A DNA stretch of 64,000 bases. Origin: Stropharia rugosoannulata. Lineage: Eukaryota; Basidiomycota; Agaricomycetes; Agaricales; Strophariaceae. Below are positions 47,366 to 58,792 of the stretch, piece after piece. How positions within the stretch are numbered: position 1 is the first letter of the stretch; the number at the start of each line of letters is the position of its first letter. The translations under genes and the position numbers were made by a program. Under the pieces are notes generated by a model. That model was not told the origin of the DNA and made no database searches. It saw nothing but the letters and a program-made list of their open reading frames with translations. The stretch covers positions 3,916,001-3,980,000 of the forward strand of contig JANCIK010000003.1 of assembly GCA_028532985.1 (NCBI GenBank), read 5' to 3'.

Positions 47366-48903
47366 ATGCCAGCACTCGCGCCTAGTCCCGATAGAAAAGT
47401 ACTTGTGACGGGGGCCAATGGCTATATTGGCATGTGGATTGTTAAAGCCCTGCTTAATCAGGGTTTTCGCGTTCGTGGGACTGTGCGTTCCTCGGAAAAG
47501 GGAGAGCAGCTTAGGCAGTACTTCGACGGTAATTATGGAGGAAGAGTTGAATGGGCAATAGTCCCGGATATCCAAAAGGTGAGGGCGATACGCTGAATCC
47601 CAATGTCTTCGGGTCCCACTGACATGCGCGAGCATAGAAAGACGCATTTGACGAGGCAGTAAAAGACGTTGATGGAATTATTCACACTGCCTCACCACTT
47701 CCGGGGGCAAGCTCTGATCCAGATGGTAAACTGTTCTATTTCTTATAACATGGCGTGTGCTTAACATCGGTATACTGAAAGAAATGATCAGGCCCGCAGT
47801 CGGAGGAACTGTCAACATACTTCAGAGTGCGATGCAGTATGGGTGAGTAGAGCTCTCACTCATTTTATTGCTAGTACTTTATGACATAGGCTTGCAATTC
47901 AGAAGTAGAGTTAGCCGTATCGTACTCACGTCCTCCGGTGCTGCTATTATTGGCGAGGTGGGAACTGGCACCACAGTATTCGATGAGACAAGCTGGGGCG
48001 ATGAGTCTGTCAGGATAGTGGAGGAGCAGGGAGAGAACGCACCCGCTGTCGTGAAGTACCGTGCATCGAAAACGCTCTCTGAAAAAGGTAAGTCGAGGTT
48101 TGCTCCATTTTCCCTTTAGCGTTGGTGACTCTCTTTTGCACATTAGCGGCATGGGCGTTCTACGACACTCATAAGCCCCAACTGTCATTCGACTTGGTCA
48201 CGATTAATCCTCCGTTTGTACGATATCAGTCTTTACATTGCGCATACTTGGAACTAATCGAGTTGTGCGAAATAATCAGGTTTTGGGTGTAATATTATTG
48301 ATCCAAGAATAGTGTTGATAGACTCACATACATCTTTAGCCACCTCTGCAGAGCATCAAGACTCCGAGCGAGCTGAGCTCATCAATGTTGGCCTGGTATA
48401 GGAATGTCATGTTAGACAGTCCTGATCGTGCACTAGCAGAAAGCTACTCTTATATCGACATTCGTGATGTGGCGCTTGCGCATGTCATGGCGTTGCAGAT
48501 ACCTGACGCGGGAGGACACAGGATCATTGTTTCTAACGGTCAGTATTTCCGCAGCACATCAGAAATAAGTACTTATTTATTCTTTATGTAGGCTGTGCAA
48601 CTTGGCAAGAAACAAGTACAGCTCCACTCCTGCTCTGTTTTTGTACTGCTTGCTGATATTCTGGGTCATACAGGGAATATGATCCATAAATTACGCCCCG
48701 AACTTCGAGAATTAGGTATCATACCCACGGGCAATCCAGAAATGGAGAAGCGTATTTTGTTCACGTACGACCCTAGCAAAGGAAAGGCGCTTCTCGGCTT
48801 AAATTATAGGGAGTACTCGGAGACACTGTTGGACATGTTGAAGGACTTTGAGCAACGTGGGTGGTTGACTGTGAAGCAGATTGCTGCCGGGGTAGAACGT
48901 TGA
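47366..48903 (+). CDS. NADP-dependent short-chain reductase (dihydroflavonol-reductase type), paralogue 2
   Basis: Extended SDR enzyme of about 345 residues in several exons. The nucleotide-binding motif is VLVTGANGYIGMWIV near residue 15, and YxxxK is in VKYRASKTLSEK. Other family segments are VDGIIHTASPLPG, IVLTSSGAAIIGEVG and YIDIRDVALAHVMALQ. The C-terminus is MLKDFEQRGWLTVKQIAAG. It is clearly related to the gene at 21783-23302. The likely reaction is NADPH-dependent reduction of a small carbonyl compound; substrate unknown. No adenylate-forming reductase lies beside this copy. Confidence 0.87.
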
Positions 48904-49438
48904 GTTGAATGTCGAAGGAAAGTTAGATAGAACATATGGTCGACAACATATCAGTACTAATGAGCCGGATACAGACCATATTGCAATTTCTTTCCAGTAG
49001 CATGTCGTTCGTACCGCGACAAAGATACAAAAGCATTTTTGTGAGCTGTTGGCGCCTTAGGAACTGCAGGAACAGTCGAAACAACCTGAGTGGTGGTAGT
49101 GCCAAAGGGAATCACGACCAAAATGGAGGTAGTGGAAGCCCTGTGTGCGTTTGGCGGTCAATTGAAAATGGGAGAGTCGAAGTAGAAATGGCTTCCAGTT
49201 GACTTACAGATTATACGGGGTTACGTAGGGGTCTCGGGCAAAGGGAGAATTCGGCGTCATACGCGTTTGTAGGAGTGTGACTGCGTGGCTGCGGCGCGTG
49301 ACGCTAATTAGTTGGACATCATATGACCGTGACGCTTCGCGTGCGGTGCTGGATCAAAACTTTCTTTGTGAACGAACCACATCATTAGCTACCCCTAATT
49401 CATTGATTTTGACCACTACTACCCACATTAACTCTGAT
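48904..49438. other. Intergenic region upstream of CHK1
   Basis: No gene seen. It contains an ACGCGT site at 49261-49266. Confidence 0.55.
49261..49266. promoter_or_regulatory. Possible MluI cell-cycle box (MCB) upstream of CHK1
   Basis: ACGCGT lies 172 bp upstream of the CHK1 start. In yeasts this hexamer is the binding core for MBF, which drives G1/S genes. One hexamer can occur by chance. Confidence 0.3.
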
Positions 49439-51363
49439 ATGAGCTCCCAGAAGTATCCCAAGGTAGCAGGTCAGCTTCTAATAGCATGTTTCTTTCATCG
49501 TATCTGACCGTGTTGACAACCCAGGCTTCGAACTTGTCGCGGAGATAGGTGGCGGTGGATTCTCTACGTGAGTCATCGCAGTCCTTTACGTCAAAGGTTG
49601 TTACTGTCTGGATTTGATATGTGGACTTCTATATCTACCACGACATTGCTCCGGGCAGCCCTGCAGCTCAACTATACTGAATTTGCACAATATTGACGAT
49701 TAGTTTGCAGGGTTTATCGAGCAGTGAATGTTGAAGAACACCGTGTTGCGGCATGTAAGGTTATCTTATTGACAGAAGACACAACGGAAAGAGAAAGGAA
49801 GAATGTCGATAAGGAAATGCGGGTACATGCTGCGCTAAAGCACGTCCATGTCCTCGAGTTTCTCAACGCGGTAGTCGTTGAGCTTAAACACAAGCGCGTT
49901 TATGTTCCCGGGATCTATATTCTTTTGGAACTCGCAGCCGGTGGGGACTTGTTCGACAAGATAGCAGCAGATGTGGGCGTTGACGAAGAAGTGGCACAGG
50001 TCTACTTCAACCAGCTGGTTTCTGGCATGGTTTGTTATCTTACAGCCGACCGGTGTACTTCATGCTGACGCTTTCTAGTCATATATCCACAATCAAGGCG
50101 TGTGTCACAGGGATCTTAAACCAGAAAATATTCTCCTTGATGCGGCTGGTACTCTGAAGATAACTGATTTCGGCCTTTGTGCTGTATTTAGACTGAAGGA
50201 ATCTGGCAAGACGCGTATGCTATCGGAAAAGTGCGGCAGCTTGCCATATGTTGCCCCAGAGGTAAACACTTTAACTTCGTATTAATCTTATTGACTAAAT
50301 TTCATACAGTTGAACAGTTCTGAACCATATCATGCCGAGCCCATCGATGTTTGGGGCTGTGGTGTCATTCTCTATACCCTCCTTGTCGGAAGTGAGTGTT
50401 TTCATTTCCCCGCTTGTTTGGTATTCCAATGACATGCACCAGATACCCCATGGGATGAGCCATCGATTAAAAGTCCAGAATTTGTTCGATATGTAAACGG
50501 AACAGTTTTCTCCCATAGGCCGTGGAATAGGATCTCGCCGGACGCACTGTGTATGAAATCTCGTTGTCAACACCGTTCCGTATCTAACAAATTTTCTAGC
50601 ATTAATTAGGGGAATGCTTACGGTTAACCCAGCAAATCGAATAACCCTCGACGATGTTATGACTCACCCTTGGTGTATGCGGTACGAATGGATTTTGGAT
50701 ATCCCTCATAATCATCCTAAATAATTCCATAAATACAGGCCTAGTCAGCTCTCAGGGGGAAACCCTCTTGAATTAGCAAATCGCCTGACCCGCGGACTGC
50801 ATGATAACGGCGAAATGAACATTTCTGCGCCGCCTACTCTGGGTGGCACCGGTGATATGGACGTTGAAGATGAGGACACGGTCATGCAGTCAGCTACCAG
50901 CGGCCAATCGCAGTTCACCCAAACACTTATGCTCTTCGTACGTTCCCTGTTCGCGAGTTTTGGCTTGTACTTAACATTTCCCTAGTCACAAACCCAAACA
51001 GGCGCGCGCTATACGCCCCACCTCACACGGTTCTACGCGGCTATCGGCCCGGCAATACTATCCCAGCTGATAAAAGAGTACCTGGAGAGTCGGGAGATAT
51101 CGACTAGGGAGCTACCGCCCATTCCCTCGCCCGACCCCCGCGCGGCGGACGGTGCTGAGCTCTATAGGCTCCGCATAGGTGGCTGGGACGTGCGAAACCA
51201 GAAATTCAAAGGCTGGGTTGACGTCGAGCACTTCATGTACCGCGGCGCGGAGGGAAGCTTTTGTGTCATGCGCCGCGACGAAGGCAACCCCATCTATTGG
51301 CGCCTGCTCTGGCGCGCGGTCATAGAGTCGGAGCTGGTTGAGCCGCATGTACTAAGGAAGTGA
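49439..51363 (+). CDS. CHK1: CHK1-type DNA-damage checkpoint kinase
   Basis: About 480 residues in roughly nine exons. The first exon is only 31 nt ([10 protein letters not shown]). The kinase domain has glycine loop [12 protein letters not shown], lysine in [38 protein letters not shown] and [27 protein letters not shown] and its surroundings match CHK1. The C-terminal region after an SQ/TQ-containing linker ([17 protein letters not shown]) resembles the regulatory KA1-like domain of CHK1 ([31 protein letters not shown]). In other eukaryotes it is activated by ATR-type kinases on SQ sites and delays mitosis. SQ/TQ sites in the linker fit this. The gene ends at 51363. Confidence 0.88.
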
Positions 51364-51585
51364 TGTGTGCCAGTGCGGAATCTGTACCTTGGGTTTGTAC
51401 TTCTTGTTTCCTGTGGACTCTCTTCTTTTTTTCCATTTTTTTGTGAAGACGCGTGTGGATCTAAAAGCGACGTCGTCGTGTATACAATCAAAACCATCTG
51501 TTACGTTATCTTTTTCTCGTTTTGTATCATACGATGTACAATATACATATGGATCTTGCTTTAACTTTACGTGAGCTGTTTACAG

Positions 51586-52815
51586 TTACTCTGATCTATC
51601 AAGATCCCGGGGAGCAGAAAAATAACCATCCGAACCTGTTGAGTATTGATTTTGCATGAGTCGCTTTAGCAGGTCGCCGTCGTTGCGAAGATCAATTAAT
51701 TCCGAAAGATATTCATAGACTTTCCCTTCCATACATGCCCTATGAAGCCCCAGCACTGTTGTCTTCATGTTTGGATCGGTAAAAAATGACCTATAAGCAG
51801 ATTTCAAATTGTTTATTTCATCTCGATTCTTGCAGTTTCTAAAACCATAGTCGTCCCTAACTATGTTGTCGAAGTCGATGCGGTTGCCAAAGAGGGTGTC
51901 GCTACTCATGAAGCTTTTCAGGACGAAATGTTTCAAGTACCATACGGCAGGAATATTGTTCGGCGAAGTCGAAAGTAGCTCTTCCAAGAACGGGTGCGTT
52001 TCAGTGCTGTACGCCACACCTTTTAATCGCAAAAGCGAATGCAGTTTCGATTCCTTGAAGGCCTCAACGAGTTCATCAAAAGTACACAGCCGCAACAACT
52101 GACTGTACTGCCTGGAAAGGTCTCTCCCTTCCGAATCACTGTCGCAAGTGCAGTACCCGAACAGGAAATAAACGCTATCTTCAGGCCCGGGGGGGATATC
52201 TGATTCAGAGAACGCGCAGAAATAGAGACACTGCGCTCTTGATTCGTCCCAACCTGAGATAGTGCGTCTGATCTCGGGGAGGGTCATTGTGGTGGATCCT
52301 CCTATGTATGACCACGCCCGGTTAAGCATATAGTCCCTAAATCGGTCGTTGGTCGACGGATATTTACCGTCCTCCAGGACGACCTGGTTGTGAATGAACC
52401 ATGGATAGTAGTGGGCCCAGTAGCCACCCCTGCTCGCGGCTGGTACGCTCTCAAATTTACGTCTTATCTCGAGCGCTAGCTGTCCACCCTGACGCCAGCG
52501 ATGGAGAGCAGTGGAATTGACTCCAAGATCTCGTGTTAGGCCTTGATACAGCCCGAGCAGCACTGCTTGTTCCTCCCCCGAGACCGTGCCATAAAATCCG
52601 AAGTCCTGGAGTGTTTCTTCGTCCTCCGGGACCACATTGCGCATGCAGGCTCGGTAGAGGATGTCGGCAGTTGTGACCTTTTCAGGGGTGCAGTCGAACT
52701 TGTGCCTCCACCAGGAGGAGATCTGGCAGGTTTTGCCGCAGTACCACACTTTCGAGCAGTTGCTGCATCTGTAATGTGCCTTATCTTCTTGGCAGCCGTC
52801 GCATTTGTGCCCCAT
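51586..52815 (-). CDS. MYND zinc-finger protein, copy 1
   Basis: Intronless, 409 residues. An N-terminal MYND finger has all eight ligands in place: C5, C8, C17, C20, C26, C30, H38 and C42 (CSKVWYCGKTCQISSWWRH). MYND fingers bind proline-rich peptides. The remaining 360 residues are a fungal-specific region with no known catalytic motif; no SET domain is visible. Recognisable segments are FLFGYCTCDSDSEGRDLS and STSPNNIPAVWYLKHFVL. A close paralogue at 54024-55274 points the other way, sharing the N-terminus MGHKCDGC and most of the length. The upstream flanks are not alike, so the duplication is either old or limited to the coding region. Confidence 0.85.
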   Translation of the reverse strand: MGHKCDGCQEDKAHYRCSNCSKVWYCGKTCQISSWWRHKFDCTPEKVTTADILYRACMRNVVPEDEETLQDFGFYGTVSGEEQAVLLGLYQGLTRDLGVNSTALHRWRQGGQLALEIRRKFESVPAASRGGYWAHYYPWFIHNQVVLEDGKYPSTNDRFRDYMLNRAWSYIGGSTTMTLPEIRRTISGWDESRAQCLYFCAFSESDIPPGPEDSVYFLFGYCTCDSDSEGRDLSRQYSQLLRLCTFDELVEAFKESKLHSLLRLKGVAYSTETHPFLEELLSTSPNNIPAVWYLKHFVLKSFMSSDTLFGNRIDFDNIVRDDYGFRNCKNRDEINNLKSAYRSFFTDPNMKTTVLGLHRACMEGKVYEYLSELIDLRNDGDLLKRLMQNQYSTGSDGYFSAPRDLDRSE

Positions 52816-54023
52816 GGTAATCTGGGAGTGCTACTAAGACGTATTGTCAGAATGTAGGTTCGTGTACGTGGTCTGAACAGCTCACCCTCTCTGGAACGGA
52901 GTGTCTCTACAGAAGTTGCTTTCACTGTGAGTGATGATCCTGTGCTGTCCGGTATGCGCACTGGTTTGTGAAGCCGCAGAGGACATATTATACCATCGAA
53001 GACAATGGGGCCTCCCATTCACAGGTAAGTATAGTTTCCGCCTCTATGTAGAGCTTGAGCTTGAATGTTTGAATCATCAGTCACGCAAGCTTAAGTTCTC
53101 AGTCAGATATGACCCGGTTGTTGCATTATGAAAGTATTATGCATTGTTGAGCCGAACTTAAGCCTAGATGGACTTGCTTTGGCCTCAGAGGAAATTGTTT
53201 GACGGAAACTGAGAGTTAGTAGTAAGAAAGTGGTAGTCACAGTGTTCGGGCTTGATAGGGCAACCGCATCGTGCCGCAATATGCCGAACTCACGCCGAAT
53301 CAATCCCAGCCTTCGGCATGTATTACATAGCTTGTAGCATTGCAATCGGAGACTGAAAAACATCAGCGGCGACGACAACTTTTGAGCTTGCATGAAGCTT
53401 GCATTCAACTTGCATTGTGCAATCAGCAAGCGATCAGCAAACAGCGAGCTACTCTGAACTACTTACGACGAAGCACTTTAGGCCTTTTGCGTGCACAAGA
53501 CTACAAGTGAAAGCCTTCCAATGATTATTTAGCTCCTCGCGGCCATGCTTGGGCTATGCTTTACGGTAGTACGTTCTTTTGCATTGCTCGTCCTAAGTTC
53601 TATCGACTCACCTCTTCGTCACCTAGTTTCTACTCTAACGTTTCTGTGCATTTAAAGAAAGGTGTGGAAGAACAAATCACGCTTACCGCAATGTTGGCTA
53701 ACAGCTTAATAGTAGAAGCTTGCATTCATTTAAGCTTTACTGATCGCGGGAGTTGCGAGCAACCTATACTTGCGTGCCAATGGGAGACCAAGTATATAGA
53801 TGAGATGTAAGATTATCTTCAACGGTATAGCTTGGCTCCTGCAGTACTACTGTTTGCGTGGACTGGTGAAAAATTCGTCGCTCGGATCTATAATTTTAAA
53901 TCATCGGCCACGAAACAATCGCAGCGACTCCGAGTCCTGAGAAGGTTAGCGCTTTCAATCAGCCGGGATCACCTGAGACGCACGCATTCACTGACATGAA
54001 GGATGCATTAAGGCAAGCTTAAC
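52816..54023. other. Divergent promoter region of the MYND pair
   Basis: A frame at 53556-53810 (84 residues) has no motif and is not called. The region must hold the promoters of both MYND genes. Confidence 0.5.
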
Positions 54024-55274
54024 ATGGGACACAAATGCGACGGCTGCCGAGAAGACAATGCCCATCACAAGTGCAGCAACTGCTCGAAAGTGTGGTACTG
54101 CAGCAAAACCTGCCAGACGACTTCCTGGTGGAGGCACAAGTTCGACTGCGCCCCTGAAAAAGTCACGACTGCCGACATCCTCTACCAAGCCTGCATGCGC
54201 AACGTTCTCCCGGAGGACGAGGAAACGCTCGAGGACTTTAGGTTCCGTGACACGGCGCCGGAGGACTATGACATGCTTCTGGGGCTGTATCAAAGTCTAA
54301 CGCGCGAGCTTGGAGTCAATGCCGCCACCCTCAATCGCTGGCGTAAGGACGGGCGTCTATCTCGAGAGATAAGAAGCAAGTTCGAAAGCGTACCGCCGGC
54401 TCAGAGAGGTGACTACTGGGGCCGTTGCTACCCGTGGCTCATTCATAACCAGGCGTCTTTGGAAGGCAAGGACTACTATCCGACCGCCGATCGTCTTAGG
54501 GACTTCATGCTTAACCGGGCGTGGATGTACGTAGGAGGATCCACTGCGATGACCCTCCCCGAGATCAGACGCACTGTCTCGACGGGATGGGACGAACCAA
54601 GAGCGCGTTGTCTTTATTTTTGCGCGTTCACCCAATCCGATATCCGTCCCGACCCTGAAGATAGCGTCTACTTCCTCTTTGGGTACTGCACCTGCAGCGG
54701 CGACTCGGAAGGGAGAGACCTGGCCATGCGGTACAGAAACCTGTTACAGCAATGCACCTTCGATGAACTTGTCGAAGCCTTCAAGCAATCTCAACTGCAT
54801 TCCCTTTTTCAATCGAAACGCGTGGCGTATAGCACTACAGTACACCCATTCTTGGAAGAGTTATTATCAAGGTCGCCGAGCAACATTCCTACCGTGTGGT
54901 ACTTGAAAGAATTTGTCCTCCTCAAGTCCCCACAAGTCGGGAATGATCTCTTCAATATCCGCGTCGACTTCGATAGCATCGTGAAGGGCGACTATGGCTT
55001 CAGGAACTGCAAGAATCAAGGTGAAATAAATATTTTGAAAGCTGCGTATAGGACATTTTTCAACGATCCGAAAATGAAGATGAACCGTGGCGTGTTGAGG
55101 CTTCACGGAGCGTGTATGGAGGGGAAAATATATGAGTATCTATCTGGGGTGATTGATCTTCGCAAAAATGAACACCTGCTTAGGCGACTCATGAAAAATC
55201 CATACCCGACAGGAGATGGTTCTGGCTCTCCCATTTTTTCTGCTTCCCCTCTTGATGGATCAGATCAGCTGTAA
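54024..55274 (+). CDS. MYND zinc-finger protein, copy 2
   Basis: Intronless, 416 residues, paralogue of 51586-52815 along the whole length. The MYND ligands C5, C8, C17, C20, C26, C30, H38 and C42 are conserved (CSKVWYCSKTCQTTSWWRH). Shared later segments include VYFLFGYCTCSGDSEGRDLA, FLEELLSRSPSNIPTVWYL and DYGFRNCKNQGEINILKAAY. The last 20 residues differ. Both genes keep intact frames, so both are probably functional. The molecular role is unknown beyond the peptide-binding zinc finger. Confidence 0.85.
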   Translation: MGHKCDGCREDNAHHKCSNCSKVWYCSKTCQTTSWWRHKFDCAPEKVTTADILYQACMRNVLPEDEETLEDFRFRDTAPEDYDMLLGLYQSLTRELGVNAATLNRWRKDGRLSREIRSKFESVPPAQRGDYWGRCYPWLIHNQASLEGKDYYPTADRLRDFMLNRAWMYVGGSTAMTLPEIRRTVSTGWDEPRARCLYFCAFTQSDIRPDPEDSVYFLFGYCTCSGDSEGRDLAMRYRNLLQQCTFDELVEAFKQSQLHSLFQSKRVAYSTTVHPFLEELLSRSPSNIPTVWYLKEFVLLKSPQVGNDLFNIRVDFDSIVKGDYGFRNCKNQGEINILKAAYRTFFNDPKMKMNRGVLRLHGACMEGKIYEYLSGVIDLRKNEHLLRRLMKNPYPTGDGSGSPIFSASPLDGSDQL

Positions 55275-57325
55275 ACCGTCTTCTATAGTGTATTATTGTG
55301 TATCCAAAATTTGGGAAAAAGTATAAACTTGAAATGTTGGTGCAATTCTACTATTTATCTGTACTTAATGCTCGATGTTTTATCTGATTAACGTTCAGAA
55401 GGACCGCAGTAAAGGTCATTAGAGGCAACAGGGCTTGGATAGTGGATCTGGGGAAGGAGGCAGGTGACGGTGCTGGCTGCCCGATCTTTACGCAAGTCTG
55501 GCCTAATTATCACTTGATATACAAGTAGCTACTTTGATCTGGGAAGGTGTGTATAGAGTCGAAACGCTCACATTAGTTGGCATGCCTGGACATCGTGAAT
55601 TAACAGAGCGTCGGGCTAGAACCCCTTTGCATTGAAGTCCACTACTAGCCCATGTATTGGTCCATTCGTAAGTATGTACATACATACATGCCACAGCACC
55701 AACCGAGAGACACAACCATATAGTCATAGCTCGAGTCCATGCCAACCGATTCGCGCTACCATATAATCCATGCCAGCATTATTACTTGATTATTACTCTT
55801 AGCGTTACGAGTGCCAGTATACCAAGTACATGGAGCGCAGCGTGTATTACCTTAACCGTCCAGTATATTGCGCATTAGATGCCATGCTGTCTCTCAGCAC
55901 TCAGCCAGTCTTGCGTCGTTCGAGTGGTCAGTGCGGCGGGAGAGCGCTGTTATGATAAATGTATGTCGCCTGTAGCTGTGCGCATTTGTCAAAGATGCTG
56001 TCGCGGTCCAGCGTACTGCAGCTATGAATGTCTCGTTTTTAGCATGTCCAAGGAAGGGCAGATGCATGCAAGATTTCACAGGCAACTTGTTGACTTCCGT
56101 CCCGGCGTGCGTCTTCCATACATACATAGGGGCGGTAGACTGCGGCTAGATCGAGCCTCGGGAGTCGGAGGGACCTGCATGCGTTTAGCGTTCAGCAGTT
56201 GATCCGGATGATACACTTTGGATACATATGTTACTGAACCTGCAGCAACTGCAGGTTTGCGTATTGCGGAGGGGACACGACGGGGATGCGTTGTCATGTC
56301 GTCCTCCGCCGAGTCCCGACCCTGCCGGAACTTACCCATTCGTGTTTGGGGCCGTGTCGAGCTTGGGAACTCTCGAGACCTGATTTAGAGTGCATTGCGT
56401 TCTGTTAGAGGGCTCGCATGGCGGCTTTCTTCCAATCACGCCGTCGACTTCCTGGTTTGCTGGGAAGCAACGTCTGTTCAAGCTCAAACGATAGCTGGAT
56501 AGGATAGATAGAGCCGGGTCTGGTACTCCGTAGATGGGAGCCAGGCGGCGGGATGACATGACTGACAGACTGCAGTGTATGAGTGTACCGGGTCCAGTCG
56601 TTCACTATGGTCCGCCGTCTTGGGCGGCATCCCATGATTCCTGGACTGGGCAGCGCCCGCAGGTGGATCGACGTAAATGCGTCGGGGGAAGGGCGGGACG
56701 AGGCAGTGCCTTCTCCATCGGACCAGGCGTCGGTGCTTGGGTCGTACGATAAGCCTAGAAGGCATGAAGTGTTTGGGCTGTGTTTATGTTTGGACGTGTC
56801 AGGGTTATAATTATTTGGATAGATGCCGTACTGCTCTGCATTGACTCGAGTCCTAGCAACGGGTGTACAAACAAACGAGAAAAAACGCAGACTAAGGCAG
56901 ACAATTGGGTGGCGGGTATCCATGTATGGAGGCGAGGCGAGATTAATTGTGGCCTTGTCCATTCTTGACCAAGCGGACAAGGGACATTGTGCTTAAAATG
57001 GCCGGCTCCCACGTCATCCAGGTGTTTTCCAGCCCTCTGTTTACCCGTCGTTCATTAAGTCGCCGTCCTTCTCACCTGCCTCGTGGGCCTTCTTGTTTTC
57101 CGCATAAGCACGCACGCTTATAATACCCTCCACTCTACGTTTTCCCCCGTCTATCTTGCCTGTCTGTCTGTCACTTCTCTATCCTAGTCTCTAGACGACA
57201 TACTTGACTGTTTTCTGTTCTGCGCCGTTACTCATACTGTACTGCGTACAGCCTCGTTCATCTAACGACTTTACGAACTCCGTATTTCTTCCCCAAGCCT
57301 GATATCTAAAAATCAACCAATTACA
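55275..57325. other. Gene-poor region downstream of the MYND pair
   Basis: No supported gene in 2 kb. A frame at 55879-56202 contains a Cys-rich segment (CQRCCRGPAYCSYECL) that vaguely recalls half of a MYND finger. The last 300 bp are pyrimidine-rich and look like the promoter and leader of the gene at 57326. Confidence 0.5.
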
Positions 57326-58792
57326 ATGTCGACTACAATGACAATGTCCTTTCCCCCACCAACACTCAACACCCTCGCTCCCTCCGAGCGCACGCGCCTG
57401 CTGCGATCTACTCGCAAGCTCGGCAAGGTCCTCGGAGCGACACCCTTAGTCATCGACCCGCATACGCTCACACCAAGAGCCTCATCGCCAGCCAATACCC
57501 CAACACCTAAGCAAAAAGCGGCCCACAGCCCGTCAACACCAGTACTCACCCCCGCGCGCCGTGCAGTGCGCCTGTTTTCTTCACATACATCATCATCCTC
57601 GATCTCGTCCGTGGCTTCGGTCGCTTCGGAGCCGGAGTACGTCGTTGTGCGGCCTGCAGGCCCGCGCGCGGAATACCAACCAACCGACGAGTTCTACGGC
57701 GGGAGGAGGAGCGCAGAGGAGATGCGCACTGTGTCATCGGGCCGCGATGCGAAGAAGCGCAAACCGCTCGGTGCGCTTCAGCCTATTACGATCGTCTTCG
57801 ACACCCCCGCCTCGACACACCAACAAACAGGCAGCGCACCGCAGCCATTGCTTCTCCGCGTGCGTCCCTCGGGGGACAGCATCGACCGCGTGCCGTCCGA
57901 CCAAAGCACACTTTCGCCCATGTCTGCCGTGTTCAGCATCAACGCGCCAACGACGCCAACATCCCCGACGATGACGATAACGCCGTCAGTATCGCCAGAG
58001 CAGGGGATGAACGACCGTGAGCGGCGGCGCAAGATGGCCAAGCTCGCGCGCACGCTGGGCGAGAACGTCCCGCCGGAGCTTGTCTTCCGTCCCGCTACCA
58101 ACGGCCGCTCGGGCCGAGACCGGTCCGCGTCGGTTTCTAAGACTGCGCGCCGGGCATCGGTCGCGCTCACGTCGCGTCCGTCGATACCGCGCTTCACCCC
58201 GCACCCACCCGTGCTTGCTGTGTCTGCGACGCCTGCGCCTGTCATCCCGTCCCCTATCCAGGAGTCGCCTATGGATACCACACCCGAGGCGCCGAAGCGA
58301 ACGAAGAAGAACCGCCCGCGCTCGCTCACGCTCGGCACGGCGTCTGCCTTCGTCGCTGCTGCGCGCAAGTTCGAGCGGCTGGAGAAGGAGAAGGAGAAGA
58401 AGCATGAACGCGCTGCGCCTGCTCCAGTGGCTGTGACTGTCCTCCCGCGTGGGACGCAGTCGATGGACTCGCCCCGGCCAGAGGCACAGCGCTTCGCCCA
58501 GTCGCCTCCGGCACATTCGCGGACGCTATCGCGCGCTGAGCTGCCCCTGCGCACGCACTCGCGTGGGCTGTCGCGCATGAACCTGCCGACACCGCACCCG
58601 GCGCCGCTGTGCCCCCTTCCCGACGCGCCGTTCAGCATCTGCGTCGACCCGCCTGTGGGTGAGAGCTCGCCGATGGAGATCAGCAGCCCGGTCGAGTATG
58701 GACGGAGGAAGGAGAGGGAGTGGAGTGGGGAGTGGAATGTGCGCGATATGGACGATGTGACTCGCATGCTGCGCGAGCTGCGGGGTCGCTGA
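57326..58792 (+). CDS. Intrinsically disordered protein, 488 aa, function unknown
   Basis: Single exon, GC-rich, rich in Pro, Ser, Thr, Arg and Ala. Two short segments look conserved: SERTRLLRSTRKLGKVLGAT near residue 20 and RRRKMAKLARTLGENVPPEL near residue 235. Both have a basic helix followed by L-G and a proline turn, so they may be related motifs. Between and after them are many SP/TP sites, as in phosphoregulated proteins. A basic heptad region (FVAAARKFERLEKEKEKKH) may form a short helix. The start at 57326 lies a few codons before a second ATG (57344), either of which could be used. No enzymatic function is visible. Confidence 0.75.
   Translation: MSTTMTMSFPPPTLNTLAPSERTRLLRSTRKLGKVLGATPLVIDPHTLTPRASSPANTPTPKQKAAHSPSTPVLTPARRAVRLFSSHTSSSSISSVASVASEPEYVVVRPAGPRAEYQPTDEFYGGRRSAEEMRTVSSGRDAKKRKPLGALQPITIVFDTPASTHQQTGSAPQPLLLRVRPSGDSIDRVPSDQSTLSPMSAVFSINAPTTPTSPTMTITPSVSPEQGMNDRERRRKMAKLARTLGENVPPELVFRPATNGRSGRDRSASVSKTARRASVALTSRPSIPRFTPHPPVLAVSATPAPVIPSPIQESPMDTTPEAPKRTKKNRPRSLTLGTASAFVAAARKFERLEKEKEKKHERAAPAPVAVTVLPRGTQSMDSPRPEAQRFAQSPPAHSRTLSRAELPLRTHSRGLSRMNLPTPHPAPLCPLPDAPFSICVDPPVGESSPMEISSPVEYGRRKEREWSGEWNVRDMDDVTRMLRELRGR

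Noticed and set aside
53556..53810. 84-residue frame between the MYND genes
   Set aside because: No motif, no signal peptide and no homology that I can recognise; length is within chance expectation.
57778..58767. 329-codon minus-strand frame opposite the 57326 gene
   Set aside because: Arises from high GC at third positions of the plus-strand gene; the plus frame has the longer reading and the SP/TP-rich composition expected.
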